This document shows positions 55,601 to 64,000 of a DNA stretch of 64,000 nt, one piece after another. The stretch is from Odobenus rosmarus divergens (Eukaryota; Chordata; Mammalia; Carnivora; Odobenidae). Position 1 is the first letter of the stretch. Every line of letters begins with the position of its first letter. A model generated the notes under the pieces. The model saw nothing but the letters and a program-made list of their open reading frames with translations. It made no database searches and was not told the origin of the DNA. Where the stretch lies: NCBI RefSeq assembly GCF_000321225.1, contig NW_004450941.1:905114-969113 (forward strand). Reading direction: 5' to 3'. A program made the position numbers and the translations under genes.

Positions 55601-57089
55601 TTTGTAGCATCGAAAGATTCTAGAATTGGAATGAGTACAATGACCAGTGAGCCTTTTTGTCTTCCTTGGTTGAAGAGAGGATGTGAGGGTTGTTTACACG
55701 AAAGGTATTTGCTTCATACTGGGTAGAGGGGTAAAGATGTTGCATCTAAGTGAGCATGAACGTCGAATGGCAAAAGTACAGTGCTCATCCTGGGTCTGTT
55801 TGACTTCATATCCATTCCTCACCATTCACCTGCCCCATTCTGTGTGGTGAGGTGGAGGGCCATGCCCTCTGTGGTTTGTTTCCCAGTCTCCATTGAGAGC
55901 TGACTTCCAGCTGGGTTCAGCCAGTTCGAGACACTGACAAAAGATTCAAGGGCAAGAAGAGGGGGAAACCAGAGAGTATTTATTCCTCTTGCTTTGCCTC
56001 AGATAGCATCTGAAGTAGCGATTGCCCCCACTCTGTGGCTTTGGTTCCCCCTATAACTCTAGTTTTAGCCAGGTAACCTCATCTCCTGGGCTTTGGGAAC
56101 CCTGCCTCTTCCCTTTGTCCTCCAGCCTGGGGCTGTTGTGGTTTCTGATCTTGGGGGACCTCACTGTCCACTTTGACTTCTCATGTCTTCTGTCACCCAC
56201 GGAAACAGTTCCTTGCATTCAAGTGTTGGCTTTAAATGTTCACGTGTTTTCTGCTTTTCTGGCTCAGAATCATACTAATACAAATGGTCAGCAATGGCAA
56301 ATGCCACAAGTGATTAGAGAGAAAACTAACTGAGAAATCAATGAGTTTTACAATTAGGTCTTGGGTGACCTTTGGGAAAGCATTTGAGGGAAAAGCCAGC
56401 TTGCTTTGAGATGAGAAACTGATAGGGGAGGAACTAAAAGTAGCAAATATGAACAGCTCTTCCAAGAAGGTTCGCAGTAACGAAAGCATTGTTGTGGTAA
56501 CTCACAGGAATATTGTACATTGTGTTATGTTATGTTTTGTGTTATTTAGAAAGTCAATTAAATATCTGGGACATTACATTGCTCATTCAGGATTGCTCAG
56601 CCTCTGAGAATCACACATCCATTGGGCTCAAGACAGCCATGTATGATCATTTGATCTAGTGCATTCCCTGCAGGCAGAACCAGACTTCAGAACATCTCCC
56701 AGGAAAATCCAGGTTCTAAAAATTCCTCAGGATTTGTGTCAAAAGTAGAATGTGCCTGTTAAGAAAGCAATACAATTTTAGGATGTATTAATAGAAATAT
56801 ATTTTCTACATCAAGGAAGGTCATAATACTCTGTAGAGATGGGATAATATTTGATTGTGTGTTCCATTCAGAGTAGCCCATTTCCTAAGGAAGGTATTAG
56901 TGTATTTGAGAATGTCTTAAGATGCCTTACCCCACGAACAAGAGTTAAGGTAACTAAATGAAGGGGTTTAGGCTGAAGCGAAGATTTAAGGTGCTTAGCA
57001 GAGAGAGGATATGAAATGATGTCTTTTCATAATGAAGGTTTGTTACATGGAAAAAGTGAAGGGAATGAGTGATGAGTACCTACTAGATG
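55601..57089. other. Unassigned; GC-richer middle part resembles an ancient repeat
   Basis: 55830-56290 is less AT-rich and has text ('agagtatttattcctcttgc', 'ggtaacctcatctcctgggc') reminiscent of an old mammalian interspersed repeat I cannot name. The two frames here (103 and 85 codons) have no domains. 56340-57089 is unrecognised. Confidence 0.4.
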
Positions 57090-57300
57090 CTCAGTACTTT
57101 GCTAAGCATTTCAGTTCTCACAGAAACTCCTTTTTTTAAAAACATGTATTGTCACAGGAACTCCTTGAGGTAATAGCTCTCTCCCCTCTACAGATGAGAA
57201 CATTTAAAACTCGGGGTGATTAAGAAATCGAATGAATGTCTCACAGCTGTGAAGGAGACCAGACATAAACTCAGAAGAACACATATTCCTTCTATAGCAT
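57090..57300 (-). mobile_element. MIR SINE (antisense)
   Basis: 'ctcccctctacagatgagaa' and 'tgtctcacagctgtgaagga' with 'gaccagacataaactcagaa' fit the antisense MIR. Confidence 0.68.
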
Positions 57301-57954
57301 AATACAGATTAAGGAGAGGAGTCAAACATACAGGGAATGCATTGAGTTGGTATCAACTCTCAGGACCTCTCTTTTAGAGCTAAATCCTTTCTCAATCCAA
57401 CAGCTGTCAAAAAGTATCTGAGAAAACAATTGGGCCAAACCTCATTCCACCCCTGAGAGGAAGAAACTTGTAGCAGGAGAAGTAAAGATCATGGTTTGAA
57501 ATTAAATTGGACTAGGACTAGAGGTGTCTTGTATCCCTGTCTTTCTTGATTGCTTTGCATCCCTCCCACTGACGGGACCAGCTGGTGTGGTATGAGCTTC
57601 CCCGTCACTGCTCATGACTCAGTCTCGTCCAGCCACTTCCCAAAACCTATCTGTACCTCCTCTGCCAGGCCCACACTTTCCCCCTCTCTTTCCCCCTCTA
57701 CTATATTACCAATGCCTGCATATCAAAGTTAACTGGTCTTATGGCATGCCACTTTAGGGTTCTGCTTCTGCTTCCTGGTTTCTGATTTTCTAACTCACTA
57801 GTTATATAAGCCAAATTAATACTTCTTTTCCTTCTAAGTCAGTAGGTGAATCGCGACAGTGGTTTTCCATGGAAAATATCTAAGCCTATGGTGCCTTGCA
57901 TACAGTGAGCTCTCGGGAAATGTATATGAAATTGACATTAATGGGATCGAATGC
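57301..57954. other. Unassigned sequence, short MIR-like tail
   Basis: 57880-57930 ('gtgccttgcatacagtgagc') looks like a MIR tail. 57540-57840 is C/T-rich and unrecognised. Confidence 0.45.
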
Positions 57955-58330
57955 TTGGAATCCCAGGCACACTGTCAGAGTGCAGGGTCCGATGAAGCCC
58001 GGACTGGCATCCTATCTCAATGTGTAACAAGACTCTTTGTCAGGAAATTCTTCCTAGTATTTTGCCTAAATCCCTCATGGTGCAATTTACACTCCATTCT
58101 CCTTGTTCTGTCCTAAGAGAAGATTGAGACCAGCTGGTGAGCATTCTCTGTGTAATAGCTCTTGATACACTTAAAGACCATTATTAAATCCCTTCTTGGT
58201 CTTCTATTTTCCAAGCTGAACAATCCCTGTTCCATTAACCTTTCTTCATAGCCCTTATTTTCCAATGATTTAATCATCTTGGTAACAGTCCTCTGAACCC
58301 TCTCCATGTTCCATCAAACTTGTCACCCAT
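57955..58330 (-). mobile_element. L3/CR1 LINE C-terminal remnant with an indel-free frame
   Basis: On the minus strand, 58307 to 58116 is open for 64 codons and carries the conserved end of CR1-type ORF2: ERVQR..TKMI, YEERL, GLFSLE, RR.RRDLI.VFK. The same frame continues past a stop (58113-58115) with DRTRR, FRQNTRKNFLT and further CR1-like text to about 57975, broken only by in-frame stops. This is the C-terminal part of a reverse transcriptase fossil, not a working gene. L3/CR1 has long been inactive in placental mammals. Confidence 0.88.
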
Positions 58331-58845
58331 GGGGCTCGAAAGTGCACAAATTTTTACAAAGGATCAAGAAAATTTTAAGTGTTAGAACAAAATTCTTTCA
58401 AAATCTTGGGTCATATAGATACTTGTCATTCAGGGATTTTCCAGTATTTAGCTCTTCATGAGCAACCCTGAGCAATTTGCTACTTTACCAAGTCAATAGT
58501 TTAAAACCACTGGTCCTGCAAAGCTTCTTGTCTGTAGGATCCCAGGCAGTGAATGAATCCATCTGGTCCCATAGCAGCTGCAGCTCAAATTAGGCTAGGT
58601 TGTTCTTCACTTATTTCTGTATATGCAGTGATTCTGGTACGGTGTCAAAACATTTTTGGTAGAAAATTCCCATCAAAAATTTATGCTATAATAATATTAA
58701 CAAGATTCATGATTTGAGAATATTGTAACTTTGACTTAGATATCTAGTAGTCATCTGATAATACAAGTATATGACTGATTCATGGCTTGTTTTGTGATTT
58801 ACTATTAGTTCTACACCACAATGTAATTAATCTACTCAGTCCTTT
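58331..58845. other. Unassigned sequence
   Basis: Lies between the L3/CR1 and L2 remnants; nothing recognised. Confidence 0.4.
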
Positions 58846-58849
58846 AATA

Positions 58850-59600
58850 AATGCATCCACAGTCTGGTCTCTTCTCACCACCTTCACTGCAACAATTTTG
58901 GCCTAAGCCAAATTTGCCTGTCACCTGGATTATTGCCATTACCTCCCGCCCACCTGCCTGACTCCACCCTTGCCCTTCTGGAGTATCTCCTCAGCAAAGT
59001 AGCCAGAGTGATCCCATCAAAATATAAGTCCGATCAGAGCATGCATCTGTTCAAACCTCCCCACTGGAGCCCCATTTTTATCATGCTATATCCAACAATA
59101 AAGGCAACAATAGCCTATCGATCCGTTCTTCCATGGCCTCTTTCATCTCATAGCTTACGATCTCAATTTCTTCTTCCCTTGCTTCACTGTAGCCACACTA
59201 ATCTCCTTGCAGTTATTAAAACCTGCTAGACACCTCTCGGCCTCAGAGCTTTTGCCCTTTCTCCTTCTACCTGGGATACACTTCTCCCAGTTATCCACAC
59301 AGTTCACTCCCTCATCTCACTTAAGTCTTTATTCACATGACACCTTTTTAGTGGCCCAGGCTCTGATCACTCTTTTTAAGATTGCAAACTCCTGCGGGCA
59401 GTTCGATTCCCTCTTATTGTTTTATCCACACTACTTATCACCTTGTAACAATTTTTCATAAGCCATTTTTTATGTTTATTGTCCATTTCCCTTCCACTAG
59501 AACTGAAGCTCTGCCATTGTATCACTGGTGTCTAGAAATGTATCTAGCACTTGTTACATTTTTTTGAATAAATAAATGAGCGAGTGAACAAATATTTATT
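58850..59600 (+). mobile_element. Well-preserved L2 LINE 3' region
   Basis: Collinear with L2 sense for 0.75 kb: 'cctggattattgccattacc', 'aagtagccagagtgatccca', 'tcaaacctccccactggagc', 'ggcctcagagcttttgccct', 'cattcacatgacacc'-like text, 'actacttatcaccttgtaac', 'aactgaagctctgccattgt' and the final 'ttgaataaataaatgagcga'. The three frames of 61-98 codons within it are L2 relics, not genes. Confidence 0.92.
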
Positions 59601-59634
59601 TGCCAGATGTTGACCAATGGCTTCACAAACACAT

Positions 59635-59652
59635 TACACACACACACACACA
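59635..59652. repeat. (CA)n run followed by poly-T
   Basis: About nine CA units, then a 10-base T-run. Confidence 0.95.
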
Positions 59653-59659
59653 CTTTTTT

Positions 59660-61300
59660 TTTTAACCCAGGTGGTGATATGAGTTATAAGAATATAAATT
59701 TAATTATAAACTATGCATTGCATGCTTACTACCTAAACCCATGTGCTAGCTGTTTTTGCAGGTACAGGAAAGTCTGAGACCTGTCTTCTGGGAATCTAGG
59801 TCTACAAAATATCATACAGGAAACAAATCTATAATGGCAGGTGACAGTCTTAAGGATTACTTAGAAGACACTCAATTTTCTGAAGTTGATGCCATAAAGG
59901 ATAAGTTTATCTATCAAACATTTGGCCTTGGATATGCATGGCAGAAACATAATAGTCAACTGGATGACCCATCTGCAGGATTCGACAGGTCTTGCTGTGC
60001 TGCTTTCCCTACAGATAGGAATAATTTCGACCTCTAACAGTGTATCAGTGTACCATTTTCAATGCAACTTCACTCTTCATGGATCTTAGCTTTCTTTGTA
60101 TTTGTTATAGCTCACTTGATTGGTGAAAATAATACTATGTGGTTGTTCTCAACTCCCTGTGTTTTTTTATTTGCAAGGATGGAATTTCTCTTTATTTGTT
60201 CATTATTTATATTTTCTCCTACAGCAATTCTAAGAGACTTAGGCCATACTACCACAGTGAGGAATCTCTTGCCTAATATAAACAAGGCCTGAGGGCAATT
60301 CTAACTTCCTGTGTATCCTAAGAAACCTGGTCTAAAAATCAGTCAGAGGTCAGTAGTTCAGACATGCAAACCTCCAAATTAACAAGTCCTGGCTATTTTC
60401 CTTTTTAATGATTTCACTCACATTAGTTCTTCGATCATATTTACAATTCACATTGCAAATCAACCTTGCTTGATTTAGGGGATGCCCATGCAAAGCAACC
60501 AGCCCCTCTCCTTGAGGACACTGCAAGCAGCACTTTGGCAGCACTTCTACCCTCTGCTGCCATGGAAAGCAACACTCATATCAGGATGCTGGAGGTGAAT
60601 GCTTTTGGCCTTGCAGGTCAACAATCATTGAAAATTAAGGCTGAATAGTATATCAATTCACCTCTTCCAGAGGCTTGAACGGTGATGAAATCATGCTAGG
60701 AGGAGCCAGGTTGTTGGCACTTTATGACTAACTATTTCTAAGGCCACAAGGAAGTGTTTGCCATCAACAGTGTTCCTAAAATAATTAAAATAAAGAACAA
60801 AATAACTTACTCGACTAAATCATTTAGACCATTTGTAATGTGGCACATTTTCAAGCATACTCTCTACTGAAATACTTCTGCATTTTTGAATAAATGTTTT
60901 TCATTTATCATGGTGTAATCAACATTTCCACGATCCTCTTGTACCAATTCTTATCTATGGCTGTGCGTAAATCAAGACCTAGCTAGAGAGAAGAGATTTG
61001 CCTTTTTAGCCACCGCAGCTAAGCAAGTACTAGAATCTCAATCTGCTGAGGCTGAGGCCATTTTGTTAGCCAACACTTTCTAATGAAAGGCTGAAAGTGG
61101 TCAGGCACACAAGAATGGAGCCTGCTCCAAAGACATGGCCTTGAGGTAGGGATGTGGTATTGCAAACACCTATATGCTATATATGCCTGAACCCAGTTAA
61201 AGCCTTTTTATAATCTTTTAAGATTTGGTGGCAGGTGCATGCATCCACTCATCTTGCTGCTACCCAATGCAAACCGCATATGTTAAGTTCTCTTGGCTTA
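59660..61300. other. Unassigned block with several open frames
   Basis: Three plus-strand frames of 60-93 codons (59756-60037, 60062-60292, 60466-60648; the first and third lack an ATG start) and an ATG-less open stretch at about 60918-61072 ending ...ILLANTF. None resembles a protein I know. No splice-site chain joins them convincingly. They could be remnants of an old element or chance. Confidence 0.35.
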
Positions 61301-64000
61301 TTAAAACTGCCACTTGCTAACCTGGGGTGAGGTGCCTCTTTCTTTGCTCTCTCCCAGCCCTCTGCCCACAGGAGCCAATTTCAGATCATGCTAGGGAAGC
61401 CCTGGAGAGGTTGGGAACCAACATGCCATGCTTCTTCCTTCCCCTCAAACAACCTCTGATAAAATAGTGTTGCCCCTCTGACTCTATGTGCCTCCCAAGG
61501 TATAATATATAATCATAGTAACTGACTGTGTGAATACAAGATACCCCAAAAGATGCATATTTTGACAAGTGCTTTTGAGAAGATGGCAGTGTTTCTCATA
61601 CTTCATCCACTCTTGTTTCCCTCAAAGGACTAAGTCTACTGATGACACTCCCAGGTCATGCAGAGCCGGAGGGGCAGCACCAGGGAGAGATGCCGTGGGG
61701 AGCAGAGTGTGCTGAAAAATGAGGTGTGTGCAGCGCAGCAACTCCTCTTCATTTTACTTAGGATCAAACCAAGTACCTAATGCCTCGCTAAATGTATTTG
61801 TCTTTTAGTCATGAAATGTGATAGTCATTCCTCTTCCAGTGCCCCGGTTTAAGCCTGTAGTTGTGAGGCTGTGCTGTACATGGCATTAATCTGCGATCTA
61901 CCTGATGGTTTCTTTCTGCAGAATTCAGGATCTCTGTTCAGCCCACTTGGAAATAGGCTTGGGCAGCTCTCCAAGCTATTCGCTATTCAAAGCAGGTGCT
62001 CGGTGCTCAGCTATGCTCACGAGGGAGGAGTAGAATGCCAGGGGAGGCTCTCCTAGGCAATCGGCCTTCCAGTTCTGCTTGGGTGCGGGAGCCCTGTCAG
62101 GGACCCCATGGCTGGGGTAAGGACGGTCAACCAGCAGGACTGCGCAGGAATTTTACCAATATCCCCAAGCTCCCGAGGCAAAGCAATGCATGGGGTCAGA
62201 GAGTGGGGGCTGGGAGAATAACAGGATGTCAATGAAAACAGTCTCCATCCCAAATGGTGGTTGGGAGGTATTTAACAACTTATACTCTCTGCAATGTACA
62301 CTTTACTGGGAGTACTTGGGAACAGAATATGAGTTGGGGCACAGAAATATTCAGGGTTCACTCCTTATGGCTAACATTTTGCTATGGGAAGGATGCTCCA
62401 TAACATGTAATTAGGGCCTGGATTCTGAATATACAACACGAAACCCTTTCTTGAAAGTTGCTCCATGCTGGGCAGGTAAGAGATTTTGGGGGGGGGGATA
62501 TGTATGTGTGAAAGAGAGACAGGGACAGAACACAAAGAAAAGATTGGGCTTTTTTTTTTTTTAACTTTCTTTTCTGAACCCTCAGAAAGTTTTTTTGAAA
62601 GTGGGACTAAGTATCTTTATTCTATATTGAATACTTACTCATTCTAGAAAAGAAGTAGAGAAATTGGATGACATTATCAAATGCTGAGAATACTTACTCA
62701 GAATCGAGAAAACAGAGAGATCCAGAACCATGGCCAAATATGCCACTAAGTCTCCCTCCCATTAAATTTATGCTCTAGGGCAATGTGGACCAGAGCAAAC
62801 TTTTAGAACTTTTGAATGGTTGGGGTCTTGAGGGATGGGGGGAGTTAGGCTCGTACAGACATATTAAATAGAAAAAACAGGATGTAAAAGCATAGAGTTA
62901 GAATTCGAGGTATATTACGCTATGTCTTTGACAAGAGGCTCCAGAAGTAGGGGAATGCAAAAAAAAAAAAGAAATGCTAACAGAGTTGAAGGTAAAATCC
63001 TAAGGTATACATTTTTTTCTTTTCTCAAAAATCCAAATTCTCTAAGACACACTGGAGCTATAGAAATACCAAATGTAAGAGGAGAAAAAAGGGCGAGTGA
63101 GCAGGGCTGGGCAGGTAGCACGAGAAAAAAAAAAAGCTGGCAGCTTTCTGGTCTCTGTGTCTTGATAAAACCTAGCACAGAAATTCAGGGACTCAAGCAG
63201 TTTGACCCCCTCCTCAAGTCCCCCTGCACTTGCTGATCCCACAGCTTAAGAGGAAGAGAGGCAGTATGTAGCGGTGGACTGAGTCCTATGTACACAGTTA
63301 AACTTCTTTCCTAACATCTAGCTTATTTGAAAATAGCCTTTCTATATCATCTGAGAAACCCTGGGGGGCTTGCATTTACAATAGGAGTTGTTAATTCAGC
63401 AAGGCACATCAGCAGTCTAACGATGAGGTTTTCTGGCGTGCTGCTATAATGTATACAGCCAATGGATGCACCTCTGTTTAGAAGAAAGGTTAAGAGCCTT
63501 GTTTTTTAAAGCGATGTTTACTCTAGGTCAATGATCCTTTTCATGAGTCTCAATATTCTTTTTTTGGTATTGCCTTTGAACTCTGGTGTGCATGAGACAA
63601 AGAGCCCTCCATATTTCCCCCCCTAACTGATGAAGGGAAATTTCTTATTTATTGCAATTTCCCTAATCCTTAAACGCTACATCCTTCTATTTGAAGGAGA
63701 AAGATTATTTCAGTTCCTGGAGTCAGGGACGTGATTGGACTCCAAGGAGGGCAATGACTCTGGACTTCATTTTCCCTTTCTCTCATCATGGCTAGGGATA
63801 ATGAAGGAGGAAGGTATACCCCCTAGAGCCAGAGGCGGGACAGCTGCAGCTGATCCAATAGATTTAAAAGATCTAGCTGGTTTGGAAAACTAATGAAATG
63901 AGAGCTGCAAATTAAATTTGAGCACTAAATCAATCTTTTGATTACTGAATTCAAGTTAAAGGGCATGAGGAAAAGCTTTATAATCTTCTCGGCATGGCTG
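61301..64000. other. Unassigned sequence to the window end
   Basis: 2.7 kb without a recognised repeat or gene. 62000-62230 is somewhat GC-richer. A 10-G run lies at 62488-62497. 63820-63980 is TAAT-rich ('aaattaaatttgagcactaa') and could be conserved non-coding DNA, but I have no direct support. Confidence 0.35.

Noticed and set aside
1..64000. CRISPR arrays, operons or bacterial genes
   Set aside because: No regularly spaced direct repeats and no dense coding; the repeat content is mammalian throughout.

Overview
This is a stretch of mammalian nuclear DNA in which no functional gene can be supported. Carnivoran tRNA-derived SINEs (Can-SINE/SINEC) with a tRNA-like GGGGCGCCTGGGTGGCTCAG head, a CT-rich middle and an AATAAA/poly-A tail occur about every 3 kb. 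Their body sequence is of the type seen in bears, seals and mustelids, not the dog (SINEC_Cf) or cat versions, so an arctoid carnivoran is the best guess. Carnivoran L1 5' and 3' ends agree with this. The sequence is AT-rich and CpG-poor, and it has no convincing exon, tRNA, rRNA, snRNA or CRISPR. The longest open frames (140 and 145 codons) are explained by chance or by a GC-rich L1 5'UTR. It reads as intergenic or deep intronic DNA.

Layout. 1-160: 5' end of a minus-strand carnivoran L1 that leaves the window. 166-5240: AT-rich DNA with two L1 ORF2 remnants, one hit by two SINEs. 5243-6040: MaLR LTR carrying a SINE. 7-14 kb: L2 and MIR fossils plus SINEs. 14663-15979: 5'-truncated L1 with target-site duplication. 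17.7-19.1 kb: MIRs and an old L1M 3' end containing a GAAA microsatellite. 20-25 kb: hAT relics, L2, a very short L1 and four SINEs. 25-31 kb: MIR/L2 fossils, with one block that looks like a conserved non-coding element near 29.5 kb. 31.8-34.1 kb: two independent MLT2-type solo LTRs. 35-41 kb: MIRs, a SINE-in-SINE nest, a tandem pair of an unnamed repeat and an L1ME tail. 42.2-44.8 kb: a perfect hairpin, a head-to-head SINE pair, an orphan L1 5'UTR (the only GC-rich island) and a MER5-type element split by a 73-bp L1 tail. 48.2-49.6 kb and 57.9-58.3 kb: two ancient L3/CR1 LINE remnants, the second with an indel-free reading frame. 51.7-52.7 kb: a short tandem duplication and an antisense L1M. 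54.7-59.6 kb: SINE, L2 and MIR, ending in a well-preserved L2 3' region. 59.6-64 kb: unassigned.

No genes work together here. What can be read is a history of insertions: L3/CR1, L2 and MIR first, then hAT, MLT and L1M, then young SINEs and L1, many with exact target-site duplications. I found no undescribed biological system. The most interesting leads are the perfect inverted repeat at 42254, the in-frame L3 fossil at 58 kb, the orphan L1 promoter beside an inverted SINE pair, the Z-DNA and G-quadruplex candidates, and blocks that look like conserved regulatory DNA.
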